Origin: Hibiscus mutabilis
Taxonomy: Eukaryota > Streptophyta > Magnoliopsida > Malvales > Malvaceae
NCBI GenBank assembly: GCA_019671005.1
Contig: CM033719.1
Location: 24,540,750 to 24,604,749, forward strand
Reading direction: 5' to 3'
DNA length: 64,000 nt
Position 1 is the stretch's first letter; the number at the start of each line of letters is the position of its first letter. A program made the position numbers and the translations under genes. This document shows positions 33,535 to 45,986 of this stretch, in pieces. Below the pieces are notes generated by a model, which was not told where the DNA came from, made no database searches, and saw only the letters and a list, made by a program, of their open reading frames with translations.

Positions 33535-34480
33535 CAGGCTCGTAACTAGTTTGTAATTAGAGCAAGTATACTCATCGATCAAGTAATATATTGATAAGTA
33601 GAGTGTCGAACCCACAGGGATTGAAATGGCAAACTCACAACAATTGTACTTAAATGTTAGAGAGAAAATATTGGTGTGATGATGGTTTAGTTTAAACTAA
33701 TTGTAAAGTCAAGTAAATTGTAGCAGTGATCATAAGCCAACCAGATATTGTAGCAAAGATTCAGATAAGTATGGATGTTGGGTTTATTGCCTAAGAACTA
33801 TGCTAATTACCATTTGAATGCTATAGCGGTTGGTAACACATATCTGCGTTAACCAATTGAGTTTAGGTTTAATTTTACAAATTTTAAAATTGAAAGGTCT
33901 TCAAATTGTAATTAAATAAAAAAATGAGGGATCAAGGCAAGTGTCCTAAAACAAGTCCTAAAAAATAATAAACATCAAGATTTTGGTAGGGTCAAGCTTA
34001 ATTGCAATGGTTTCAAAACTCTTATGACCAAAAATGCAATTAATCCATCAAGTTTGAGGAGGGGAATTGCCCTTCCCACCTATAAGGTGGTTTTGTCCCT
34101 GCATCTATCAATATAATCAAAGTAAGTGTCCAAAGCAGGGTAGATCAACAAGATAACTAAATAAAAGCCAACTAGATAGTCAAATCCAACTCTAAGAAAA
34201 GAAAAGACGTGTTATAAGAACAGACAAAATCATCTACTATTTTCATACGAAAAAAGATGAATAATTAAACAAAACAAAATGACATAACTTAATGATACAA
34301 AATAAAAACACAACAAATATTATGACAAAATATGAATAAAAAGAGAAAGAGAAGAAAAAGGAGAAAAAGAAAGAAAGATCAAGCATTGACAATCAATTGA
34401 GGATCAACCTTTCACGTATAGCAGTACTTTAAAGTTAAAGAAAGGCAGGCGAGAAAACAAAGATTTCATTTTGGTCTTTG
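33531..34480 (-). repeat. LTR of the Athila-type remnant
   Basis: On the plus strand it starts TGACAGGCTCGTAACTAG at 33531 and soon reads GTGTCGAACCCACAGGGATTG, a phrase typical of this kind of LTR and found in variant form at 59746. The right limit is uncertain, set where the A-rich, repeat-poor sequence changes character. Confidence 0.5.
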
Positions 34481-34689
34481 TATTGTTACTCAAGCTAATA
34501 TGATGTATTGATTAATTTTTTTTATATAAATTCTAATTCTAATCCTAATCCTACCTAGAGGGGAGGGGAAGGAGGACTCTAGGGGAAGGAATGGGGTGCT
34601 TCTAGCAGGTCTAGAACCTGTAAAACGCCCGACACAGTCTGGAAGACAATCAGATCGAACGTGTCGCCAAAAAACAAAACATGGCATTC

Positions 34690-37600
34690 TTGTACATGGT
34701 TCGAATAAACAAACATAATTTCATATAATCTTATCATATTGCAATCCGTGATCTTAGGAAATACATAATTTCATACATACTTAGTTCTTTGTTCGTTTTG
34801 CACTCATAGGGACCAAATTATAATTTTTGTAATTTTTAAGTCTTCTTGCACAATTAAGACATCCATACTAAACTCATGCTTAAACATACATGCTAATCAT
34901 ACATATCATGCATGTCATACAACTAATCATGTCAAACATATCAATTCTTGATTTCATGAGCTAGGGTCATTTTATAAAGAAAACAAAGTTAGGGACTTAA
35001 TCATAAATTCCAAAAATTAGGAGTCCTTGTCTGAAATTTAAGCCATGATTATGGAATTCACTTCATAATTATCAAACATGCAATTTTTTTAGGTTATTCT
35101 AATATTTCTAAGTTATGTAATTAAACATATCATAGTTAAGGGACCAAAATGTAATTAATACAACTTCTTGATTCTTACAATGTTTTAATGACATAATCAT
35201 GTAACTTAGTTCATAATATCTATGCATATCAATTTTTAGCCTAATCAGAAGTCTTTGACTCAATTAATTTGGTACTTCATGCTTTTAGGGACCAACTTGT
35301 AAATTTTAGAATTTATGGATCCTTAGCCGGATTTAATAGCATAAAAATAAAACTCAACTTATTATGTGTATGCTTGCAAGTTTCCACACTCAGAGGTCTC
35401 CAAGTCTTTTAAATTAATCAATTAGTAATTAGGGACTGAAATGCAAGGCCTGATAATTTATTTCAGGTTTATAACAAAATTACTTGCCTCTGATACCGGT
35501 ACTTGAAGGGCCACCGGTGTGCCTGTAATTTATTTACAACGAAGCTTATTTGGGTATCGATACAAGGGTTCCCGTACCGATATTCATATGTCTGTTAAGC
35601 AAGCCTTCCGTATCGGTACCTTGTTATGATTAAATTAGAATTCATATTCTATAGAAGAATTTTCGTATCAGTATGGACTGTTCCGTGCCAGTACTCCCTT
35701 TAAAGAGTGACTTTCCATACTAAACTGGCTTGAATGTATCAGTACGCCATGTGCCATAAGTGTCATTATAGATTACTCCATACTATTACTCTATGAGCCC
35801 GTACCGGTACGTCCTACACCAGATCACAGATTTTGGAGTAGTTTTTAATTTATCTCTCATTCATAACTTGTCCAAACATTATTAAATTCACTTATCATAT
35901 TTCTAACATGTTAAGCTTATTGTATAGCTAGTTCGTGATCGTCTTGACATGCTTATGTTGATTTAACCATGTAAGTACCAATAAGGCCATTTTATGACAC
36001 CAAATCCCTCTTTCGTGCATAACTTAACTTTTCTTGCATTTTGCCAATTAACAACCACATAGACACACATTAGACATGTTCATATTGTTGTCAAGAGTCA
36101 CTACAACAAATTTGTTTATTATTGATGTTGAAAATGTTGTCACTGAAACTTACATTTACTTCATTGTTTGTATTTTGTGACATAAAATTTGACGTCACGA
36201 CGATCGTCACGCTAGGAGCGTTGCTGAATGTCTAATGTGACGATGTATCTTTTTTTGTCGTATATTGTTAAACATGTAGTGACATTTATGTATAACGTCA
36301 CCTTATAATTTGTATTCAATGACAATTAATTGCGTCACTAATTGATATAAAATTCTATCACTAATTATTTATATCATCACCAATAATATAACAAATTTAT
36401 AGTATAAGTGACAAAAAATTACCGTCACAAATATTTATCGAAAAATTTAAAATTTATCAATTTAAAAAGTTATAAAATTACGTTAAAAAAACAAAAAATA
36501 TAATAAAGGCCAAAACTATTTTAAATCATAATGAAAGCCCAAAATGTTTACAAATCGCATTAAAGGTCCACAATTTCTAAAATTCACACTGAAGGACAAT
36601 ATCTTTTACAATTTACACTGAAGGATAATATTTTTTTACAAAAATTACACTTTGATCTCTTCCCTCTAAAATGAACATTACAAAAAAAACCCTAGCCACC
36701 ATAGCTATGGTCTTAATGACGTCAAACCCAACCAGCATGTCGGCGATGCCATCTTATCCGGGCACCACTCTCAAACCCTTATCCCACACTCCTTCCCCGA
36801 ATCAACACCCACCATAACCATATACCCTTCAATTTCTCCATAATAAATCCCACAAATGCAGAGAGAAACTAATAAAACAATACACCCCACTACTATGGTT
36901 GAGGAATGCACTGCCATGTCGCCTCCCCTACACGATTGGTGGGATCTCCACCATGCAACCTCTCTTCCTTCATGGGCTATTAACCCTAGCAATTGGCACA
37001 ATCTTTCATCAAACCCATAACTCCAAGTCTTCCAATTGAGATGAGGATGACGTACTTTCAATCTCGACTTCCTTGACAAGAATTCGATTTTGTTTTGGCA
37101 AAAATGTTGGAAGCAACGGCGCAGATGTAGGAGAGAATCTATTCGAGGCAATATCGTCAAAGAGCAACACACCCGTCACTGCCCACTTGTATTCATCACT
37201 GAATACCCACAAAACAACAATATAAAACCCCAAAATCAAAATCGACGAAAAAAACTGATTCCAAATCGCCAAACCTGCTGAAGAAGAACAACAATAAATC
37301 AGAACAATGCCCAGAAAAGGAAAGAAAAAAAAACTAAAGCAAAACCTATTTGAATTTTTGAAGATATCAAATGATACAAATATGATTCTGTAGATCTGAA
37401 CGAAGAATAACTTTAGATGGAGAGGAGCCAAATAGTTGAGAATTGGCTCGATCTAATGGTAAAAAAGGCAATTGGAGAAGGTAGATTTCGATCCTAAAAA
37501 CTTAGATCTAGGAATTTTGGGATTGATTTTGGGAAAATGGAGTATAGTTTCGGCAAAAGGAGTCTAAAAAGAGTAGGAAAGGTTAAACTTTTTGATCATC

Positions 37601-39986
37601 GAAGATCATTGAAGCCATTGTGTACCTTGGGTTCTCTTACTCATTCATACATAACATGTTTGCATATTATCATTCATCCACACATATCTATGCAATAACC
37701 CATTCATACATGTCCATGACATATGCCACCATTCTAGGAGTTATAGAGAGAACGTAAACCTTACTTGAAACTTTGAGAAGTGACTTGCAACCTTCTTCCA
37801 CGATTAATCCTTAACTAGCTTATATCCTAAAAATATATGGCAATGAAATGTATTAGGCTTATTTAGCGTGAGGTAGTGACTTTGTACAACAATTTATATG
37901 TATATGATAATCATGGACCGTAATGAAATCTAATTACATGATGGCATCAATGCATACAGATCATGTTTTGTACATGTCTTACTTGAATTCATAGTTATGT
38001 CTTGAACATATCTTATTGGAATTCATAATCATGTCTTGTTCATGAAATATTTACTTTTCATTCTTGTCATAACATTTTATGTATTTTCATTACTTATTCT
38101 TGGATCACAATCATACATAGGGTACACGAATTCCACCAACATTGCCAAATCCATGAATGGTCAATCCCTCCGCCTCGCCAATGACCAACACATACATCCC
38201 TCTGCCTCGCCACATAAGGGTCGTAACCCAAGGATCGTAGTCAATCATAAGCTCACTGAATTCTATGGCATGGCAATTGTACCCAAAGTGCTTGTGTCCA
38301 ATGAATGTTCATTTCATGATCTTAACATATTAGAGCTTTAAGCTCCCTTGCATCACATAGTTCATGTAATATATATATATATAGGTTGTCATAATGGAGC
38401 CTTAGCTCACTTGTAACACATAGTAACTTGTTTATCATAAATCATGTTTTCATGAAATTCTCATACTTGCTTATCATGTCTTTCTTATTTTACATACTTA
38501 ACATGTTTGTCATGTAATGCCATTTCATATTCATGAAACATAAATAAGTTTTCCAAGCTTACCATACCACAAATGCCACTATGCTTGCTTTATGTTAGCT
38601 TCATGAATCATGTCACCATGTATGACAAGAAAACATAATATTATATGAACAATGATAAACCGAGATGACACCGTGTCATCTCAGGTTATAAACTACACCC
38701 ATCTCAATCCAAGCTTAAAGACTCCTTTTTCTTTATTCTTCCAATTTGTGATTTCCATCACTTCCATTTCCTCTAACTAAACATTAAGAAAAACATATCA
38801 TTTAGTACATAGGCAGTTTGAATCATGTTTAAAGAAATATTCCTATAAAATATTCTATAATTCGGAATTCGATTCCTTTTGTTTTAAAAGAAAGTAGACT
38901 GAATAAACTTTCTAGCCATATAAATTCCAGTTTCCAAGTCTTCTCTTGTAATTCTTAGTGAATTTTCAAAGTTGATGTTCATGCAGTTTATAAACTGCTA
39001 CCCTGTTTTCTGGACCTTCACTTACTCAAAAATTCATATCTTTTGATATCTAACTCGAAATCAATCACCGTTTGTTGCAAATAAAATTAGATTTAATAAA
39101 CCACTTCATAAATCTTAAACAGACTTCACCAAACTTATATTTAAATTCACTAAATCACTTGAACAAATCAAATAACACACGATACCCCTAATTCTTATGA
39201 TATTACATGAATTTAGAGATTAAAAGTTTACTTACCCTTCTCCAAACTTGGTGAAATAGGTGCCAAAATGAAGAGCTAAGCTTAGACTTCTTTTCTCCAT
39301 GATTGGAGTTTATTTTCAATGACTAAATTAGAAGAATTCAAAATCCTTTCTCTCTCTCTTGTTCTTTAAACATTCAAGTATGATGGTCTCCTTCGGTTGA
39401 AGAAGACCAATTTCTTTTTTTTATTTCTTTCCTTGTCCGTAAGATTTTTTTGACCAAATGATTTGTCATCCTATTCTTATCATCTTTTCATTTCCTTTTT
39501 ATTTTTAACTTAAAAAGTTAGGACTAAAATGTAAGAAGATGACAAATAGGTGCTTGCTTCATCATTTTTAAAAATGGGTAAATCACCCTCTAAGTCCTTC
39601 AAGAACATTTCCTCTTCTATGAATAAACCTCATGGTTAAATTGTCCACATGGCATGGATCTTTTCCCTTGTATGCACTTTAATCACTTAACTTTACTTTC
39701 TTACAATTTAGTCACTAGGTGGTTTAATTACACACCTAGTCCTTAAAACTCCATACCTTATTCTTATAACTTATTGTCTTACTATTTCACATTTCAGCCA
39801 ATGACCCTTGATTTCATAATTTTACAAATTAGTCCTTAATCCTCAATCTTTTGATTTAAGCCCAAAAATTTATAATTATTCAATTTAGTCCTTTTAATCT
39901 TTTCATAAGTAATAACTTAATCGTCATAATCAAATTTTTTATCATCGAAAACTGAATTTCGACTAGATCAATTTTCGGGTGTTACA
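34690..39986 (-). mobile_element. Gypsy LTR sequence (Tekay-like), minus strand, interrupted
   Basis: On the minus strand it starts TGTAACACCCGAAAATTG at 39986, the classic beginning of Tekay/Del LTRs. The following sequence has the usual 'fraction of ... no changes in ORF' character: long, A+T-rich, without genes, with 'rest of protocol' phrases such as CTAAATTGAATAATTATAAATT. A CACTA-type end at 36099 interrupts it. The block 35480-35810 has the GTACCGATAC/GTATCGATAC cluster. The flank at 39987-39991 (AAACT) is the candidate 5-bp target duplication, but the other end was not found, and whether 34690-36098 and 37620-39986 are one LTR is inferred from orientation and total length (close to the 3.95 kb of the LTR at 52127). 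Confidence 0.55.
36099..37620. mobile_element. CACTA-type element fragment
   Basis: CACTACAACAAATTTG at 36099 is the diagnostic terminus of plant CACTA (En/Spm) transposons. The next 330 bp contain many GTGACG/CGTCAC words in both orientations (for example GACGTCACGACGATCGTCAC near 36190-36210), the usual subterminal transposase-binding pattern. I do not find the matching inverted end, so the right limit is a guess. 36660-37430 read on the minus strand has transcribed-gene character (a CT-rich leader and splice-like CTTCTTCAGCAG) and two overlapping frames of 133 and 140 codons that I cannot identify; it might be a captured host fragment. Confidence 0.6.
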
Positions 39987-40022
39987 AAACTCATGACCTA
40001 AGAGAATATAAGGAACAATTGC

Positions 40023-41285
40023 CTTTTTTTTTTTTTGAATAAATAGGAGGCCGAAGCCATTACATTATATACCCCTCAAACGAGAATAAGGGGAACCCCT
40101 TATATCGCGATGGAGAATGTCGAATAGTTCATTGGGAGGGACATCAAAAGTTGCAAGAGCATCAAGTGGGGCAGCAACATATTTGGACATGAAATCGGCA
40201 ACCATGTTGGCTTCACGTCGTACAAGCTTAAACTCGACCAGCCAGGTAGACCCTAGTAGAGCGGAGATAGACGGGACTATGGCATAAGAACTCGTAGGAG
40301 AAGGGTTAGAAACCATATCGAAGACATCAACGTTATCAACCTGCACAATTAAATGATCTAAACCAAGAGAGCGAGCAAGCTTTAGGCCTTCAAAGACCCC
40401 CAAAGTTCGGCTTGAATCATTGTAAATCGCTATCCTAAAGAAGAACACCAAACGAGCTAAACCCCGATTGGGACGAGAGCTCCATCTGAGTTGAGACAAA
40501 ACCAACCCGGAGAAGGTGGCTGCCACTGCATTGTTTCGACCATTTGCGATGTAGAAGGAGGGTTGCATTCAGATGAACAATATACGTCTTGGCACAATGT
40601 ACGCTAGCCTGTAGTAGAGCCTCAATTGACATGGATGCATTATCAAAGATTGCAGTATTTCTGCGCTTCCAACATTGCCATAGAAGTGCAACAAAAAAGA
40701 CATTCCAGGGGCCATTAATTAGAGTACAAACCCGAGCATTAGATAGGTTATAATGAAGCCAATCTGTGAGAGGACGAATGAAGAAGCTGGGATCAAATTG
40801 GGTTGTCGAGACCAAAGACCAAAGTCCTCGGATTTGGGGGCAGTCTCGCAAAATGTAGAGGAGGGTTTCTTCGGGGGAACCACAAGCCTCGCAGGAGGCG
40901 TCTATAGTAAAATGAAGAGAACATCGAACGGAGTTCGTAACTTATCCTGATATAAGAGCCAAAGAAAGCCGCAGAGTCTCTCGGGAATGGGAAGACCCCA
41001 AATAAGCTTCCACCTTGGGTGGGGATCGTTCCATTCATTCTTGAGCAAAAGATTATAAGCACTCTTAACCGAAAAGGAACGATTAGAGTTACCATACCAA
41101 TAGCATATATCATCCCCCATGGCAGCATTCGGAGGGCATATCCCATGGAAATAGTGGAGAGCATGCGGGAGTAGAGTGGCCGAGAGAGTGTCCCAGTCCC
41201 ATGCTCCATTCGGTAAAACATATTGGCCAACTATCGTGTCAGGCAGTGAATCAATGACTGGAGATTTCCAGTCGCATAAGGACAA
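40023..41285 (-). pseudogene. LINE (L1-type) 3' fragment: zinc-binding domain and RNase H
   Basis: Read leftward, the sequence gives a zf-RVT-like region (FSVKSAYNLLLKN, WKLIWGLPIPERLCGFLWLL), then a helical stretch (FFVALLWQCWKRRNTAIFDN), then an RNase H-like domain (GVFEGLKLARSLGLDHLIVQ, DNVDVFDMVS, REANMVADFMSKY) and stops before a run of 15 T at 40023-40037, the poly(A) tail of a minus-strand insertion. Frames shift at least twice. The 5' part (endonuclease, reverse transcriptase) is missing, the usual 5' truncation of LINE insertions. ATAAGGAACAA beside the tail and ATAAGGACAAA near 41277 are similar and may be a decayed target duplication. Confidence 0.8.
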
Positions 41286-41289
41286 AGCT

Positions 41290-41745
41290 TAATGGCAGCA
41301 TTTGGATTGGATCCTCAACTTGTGCCTAAACATACAATAATTTCATGTCTTGATATCCTTGGTCGAATTTCAACAAAGGATAGGTTGCAGAAATGGGGAA
41401 TTGTGACTCGCGCTATGTGTGTACTGTGTGAGAGTGCAGATGAATCGCATAATCATATTTTCTCTTAATGTTGTTTTGCTTTGCTTGTTTGGAAGGAAGT
41501 GTTTTCTTTAAATGGTTTGGTGCGAGATGTTGAAGCTTGGGACGAGGAGGTCTCGTGGGCTGCGAGTCATATGAAAGGGAAGTTCTTAAAATCGTACAGT
41601 CTTCGAGTTGTCTAGACTGCTATTGTTTATTTGTTGGGAGAAGAACGGAACCGCAGGCAGTTTAGAGGTGTGGCTCGTATGATATTGTTGCTCTAATTAA
41701 GGAATTTGTTAGGATCAAGCTCATACATAGGTGTACAGACAGGTC
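41290..41745 (+). pseudogene. Second LINE 3' fragment on the opposite strand
   Basis: A plus-strand frame reads GRISTKDRLQKWGIVTRAMC, CVLCESADESHNHIF, a stop, VWKEVFSLNGLV and after another stop YLLGEERNRRQFRG, which is the zf-RVT region of plant non-LTR elements. It is not the same family as the fragment to its left, because the shared domain differs in sequence. The two are joined 5' end to 5' end within a few bases. Confidence 0.75.
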
Positions 41746-42282
41746 TACACAGATATTTTTTTTTTGTTTGGATAATAAAATTAAACAAATTATCAAAATA
41801 ATGGACAAATAAATAATTTTACTCAAAAGTGTTTTTGACAAAAAAGCCTAGAACTAAAAATTTTAGATTTTGAAGAATCATTTTTCAGCCCAAATTAAAA
41901 TGTATTCTTACCTAAAAAACTAATTTTTTTTGTTGATACTAAAATTAGGTTGACACCAAAAAAGGCTGTGGGCTGGGTTGTTGTGGTGAGACCTCCATTC
42001 TCTCAAAAAGAACTCTCCACCATGCTACATATTCTGACGTCTCTCTATCTCTTAACCCCGATCACCATCTACAGTAGTTTTCCGCCTAAATTAGAAGGGG
42101 TAAATTGTCCGAAATCACCACAACAACTCTGTCCAGCCTTATTTGGTATAAATCTAATTTGATATCAACAATTTTTTTATTGTTTTTACTTTCGAAAATT
42201 AGTTTAAAAGCAAGGAAGAACATGCCCTTAATTAAATATCTCATTTAAAAAATAATTAAAGGAAGGTGACAATTATATTTTT
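41746..42282. other. Non-coding sequence
   Basis: A short T run (41759-41769) and A+T-rich sequence. A 70-codon open frame at 41950 has no recognisable content. Nothing else seen. Confidence 0.35.
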
Positions 42283-42729
42283 GGGTAAAGAACACAAATG
42301 GTTACTAAACTATCCCAAAAAATATAAAATGGTCACCAAACTTTCAAAAGTTACAGAATTGACATTAAACTTTAGTTTTTGTTACAAAATGGTCACTGAA
42401 CCGTTAATTGTTGTTAACCGGGTGACATGGTAGTTACAAAAATTTGTATAAGAGCACATTTAACCCTCAATACTTACACATTCAATCAATTTAGACATCA
42501 ATAATGAGGGTTGAATTATGATTAAATTGATTGAATGTGTAAATATGGAGGATTAAATGTGTTATTATTCAAATTTTTGTAACTGTCATATCATTCACTT
42601 ATGACAATTAAGGGCTCAGTGGCCATTTTGTAACAAAAACTAAAGTTCAGTGCTCATTATGTAACTTCTGAAATTGGTGACCATTTTATATTTTTTTGAT
42701 AGTTTAGTGACCATCTGTGTTCTTTACCC
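42283..42729. mobile_element. Foldback MITE, almost fully palindromic
   Basis: The left end GGGTAAAGAACACAAATGG and right end CCATCTGTGTTCTTTACCC are inverted copies, and the arms remain complementary for about 200 bp each, so all but a short centre (TAGACATCAATAATGAGGG) folds. It encodes nothing. The flanks (TATATTTTT on the left, TATTTTCCT on the right) are only partly alike, so the target duplication and superfamily are unclear. Arms of this type give long double-stranded RNA if transcribed. Confidence 0.9.
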
Positions 42730-42774
42730 TATTTTCCTTGCTTCTTCTAGTTAACTGACTATGTGCGGAGGAGG

Positions 42775-43690
42775 TGAGCAAAATTTAACTCAATTTAAAA
42801 AAATCGATTTTTTTATTAGACTCGACGCAAAAAAAGTCTACTCGTTTTGACTCAACTCATAATTTTATAAACTTGATTCGAAAAATTTCAAATAAAGTTT
42901 GAGTTATAAAATAGAAATTCGAATAACTCAAAATATTTATAGTAATTAGTGGATCATTTTTTAAGTTCGGGTTGAGTTTCTCAATTCTGCTTCATATATA
43001 TCACATATGAAAAAATATAAGTTTATTGTATATGGTTATAGATTATCGTTTAAATTAGAACTAATTATTACTATAACATTATAAATGTTTACAATTAAAT
43101 TTGAATAGAAACTTGAACAACTAGATTTGACTCGACTCAAATTTCATAAATTCAACTTAACTCGAAAAAATTTTAAATAAAGTTTGAGTTATAAAATAGG
43201 ACTTGTATACTAACTCGAATTTCATAAATGTTCACCCCTATTTAGAGGTAAGAATAATCGACTCGAAAAAATCAAAATTTTTTACTCAAATAAAAAAATT
43301 CAAATAAAGTTCGAATTATAAAAATGAAACTCTAATAACTCGACATTTTAGTAATTAGTATGTAGGTTTTCAAGTGTGAGTTGAGTCTCTCAATTCTATA
43401 TGTATATCACATATGAAAAACATATATGTTATCGTATATGGTCATAGAAAATCGTTTAAATTGTAACCAATTAGTACTATAACATTATAACTATTTACAA
43501 TTAAATTTGAACAGAAACTCGAACAACTCGACTTTAAAAAATTTCAAATAAAGTTTAAGTTATAAAATAAGACTCGTTAACTTGACTAACTCAATTCTTT
43601 TACTACTCGTTAACTTGACTAACTCAATTCTTTTACTAGACTTTATCGAATGTTGACCCCCTAAATGTGTCTATTAATCGAAGTTAAAAT
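42775..43690. mobile_element. Two tandem copies of a TIR-type MITE
   Basis: Copy 1 (about 42775-43245) and copy 2 (about 43250-43670) share in order ACTCGA, TTATAAAATAG, TAATTAGT, TCTCAATTCT, ATATCACATATGAAAAA, ATATGGT.ATAGA, ACATTATAA and CAATTAAATTTGAA. Ends look like GGTGAGCAAAATTT and AATGTTCACCCCTA, the form of a common plant MITE with GGTGAGCA/TGTTCACC termini. A reversed partial third copy truncates the DnaJ gene at 46353. Confidence 0.8.
43573..43640. repeat. 34-bp tandem duplication
   Basis: CTCGTTAACTTGACTAACTC with the following AATTCTTTTACTA occurs twice in immediate succession within the second MITE copy. Confidence 0.95.
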
Positions 43691-43715
43691 TAACCATAGT
43701 TAGGTTTTTACCTAG

Positions 43716-44245
43716 ACCTGGTAAACTTGATCCGAGACCCGAACTGATTTACCCAACCCGAGACCCATAATCAACTCGAACATGATGATTCGAATTTGAT
43801 ATGAAACTCGAAATAAACTGAACCGATTTTTAGTTGAACTGAAATGGACCCGAACCAATTTTCAGCCGAACTGAATAGACCTGAACCGATTTCACTCGAA
43901 CAGAAGGTAGCCCGAAATAAAGAGGATATGTTAAAAGAAATAAAGAAAGATGAGATTGGAACTGCCAAACAACTCACCAAAAAGCCAAATATACTCTGGC
44001 TTTATAAAGCCATACATGAGTGTAAAAAACTGACCTAACTGAAATGACATGTCTCCTATTGATCCGATATTGACACAATCTGAAATTAACTAACCCGATA
44101 CCTGAACCGAATCACTACATACCCGAACTAAATCTGAACAGACCCAACCAGAACCGAAACTAAATCGAAAATAATCAAATCTGAAATAACCCGAACTAAA
44201 ATCGACTCGAATAACTTATTTCCCACCTCTATTTTTAACATATGT
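43716..44245. repeat. Repeat element rich in ACCCGAACC-type words
   Basis: Words such as ACCCGAAC, GAACCGAT, CCCGAACTAAA and ATCGACTCG recur every 10-25 bases, the composition of a widespread class of short plant transposon remnants. A 64-codon open frame in it (43844) is a by-product of this composition. Ends are not defined. Confidence 0.55.
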
Positions 44246-45986
44246 AAAAGGGTTAGGTTTATGCCTAAATAAATCATGTTTCCATTAAATATTAGAAAAT
44301 GTATACTTCTTTTTTACAGAAATTAAGAAAAATCTCAAAAATTCAGGTTTTGGGATTTTATTTATTTATTTATATTTAATCTTTCAGGTAAAAAGTGGGC
44401 AAAAAAACGAAATCATAATTGAAACCGGGAATTCTTCAATTCCTTCTCTCATGTTGGATTCTTTGTAAAATGGGTAACTCCCCCTCCCTTTTGCATGTTT
44501 TAGCACTCTTTTTGTTTTATTTTGCATACAACTCTTTAGGGATTCTTTTTAAAGCCGTTGATTGTCTACTTCTGATAGAGATGTTTTTAGGGGGTTTATC
44601 AGATAATAATTACTGAATAATGGCAAATTTGAACGTGAAATGTGTAACTGTTGGTTGTAGTTTTTTTATTTGGCAATCTCAAGGACTGCCGAATTGTTCT
44701 AATCGATGAACTTGGATTTTGACTTTGTTTGTTTTCATGTTTTGTTGGTTTGATATTTAAATTGTATTCATTCATTCAATGTGGATTGGGTTTAACTTTC
44801 ATGGTGTTTGGTTTTGTTATTTGAAGTGAAACCTTGAGAAGTTATGATAAAAGAAAAAGGAAACCTTGAAAAGATGACTGAGTTCAGCTTTTCTAGGGGT
44901 AAAACTGAATTATGATATGATTAGTTTCTTGATGATTTTTTTTTTTTGGAGGTGAAGAAATTTCCAATAGCCATGCCATTAGAATCTGTAACTTGATGGA
45001 TTCCAAGTTTTCCTTTCGTTTTTGTGATATTTCATTAAGTAACCTTATGGCATTATGATGCCTTTCTCTACAATTTGTTTGGAAATCCATTATGATTGCC
45101 TTGGAAATTCGGTATCGGAGTTAAAACAAATAACCCCTAATGCATTTTGTCGTCTTTCAACTGATAAATTCTCAATTACATTTTTCTGCAATGTGTTATT
45201 TCTGAATATACTTTGGTAATGTTAAAATTTTGGTACTCTAGTTCCTTTAGTTTTTAGTGAATGACCATCCTGTGCATTGTTTGTTGCTTCAGTTATGCAG
45301 TGTTTTGCTTCTGAATCTGTTTTAGTTGTTTCAAAAGTTTGGAACTCGTGTTCATCGATTAGCCTTCCCGCACATTTTTCCTTTGATAAAAGGCATTTTG
45401 CGCAATGTGTTTGATTCCAACTCTGGTGTATGCTTCTTTTGGAAGTTCAGATTACCTTCCTATGTGTTTTACTATTTTAGGAAATAGATTCCTTGACAAG
45501 GAGTTATTAGAATTTGGTCAATCTCATTAGTGCTTTTTGTTTGTATTTGTTACTTGCAATGAAATCACTTTTTATATGCCGTGTATTGTTTGCAAATCTG
45601 TAAAGTTCAAGTTTATTGAGTTTGAAGCCGATGACCTTTCGGCACTTTTTTGCTATTTCATTCACTAGACTCAGTTGCGGATCTTTGGAATGTATGGAGT
45701 TTGATTAATCTCAAGTTGTTGTTTTGTTTTTTGTTTGTACTTATCAGTTAAGTTACAATCCGACAAAATTTTGTGTTATTATTTTCCTTTTCTGCTGAAG
45801 TTTCCTTATATTGGGTTAAACGACACTTGGTGTCTTTCACAATTAGTTGCAGTCTTCTGATGCATGTAAAATCTTAGATTTAGCTTTTTTTAATGTTAGA
45901 CTCTGTTCTGATATTGACAAATCAGATACTGAAGAAAGAAACAGTGAGCAGTCAGCAGCAAGCAGAGAGGAACCAGCCTGACTAAA
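44246..45986 (+). other. Promoter, 5' UTR and leader introns of the DnaJ gene (inferred)
   Basis: No separate gene is seen. CTCATGTTGGATTCTTTGTAAAATGGGTAACTC near 44450-44475 looks like a leader exon ending in a GTAACT donor, and acceptors TTCTGCTGAAG (about 45800) and TTAGTTGCAG (45851) precede the exon carrying the DnaJ start. The T-rich, gene-like sequence between would then be one or more leader introns. This is inferred from splice-site patterns alone. Confidence 0.4.

Noticed and set aside
43844..44038. A 64-codon plus-strand frame
   Set aside because: Produced by ACCCGAA-type repeat composition; its antisense is equally open.
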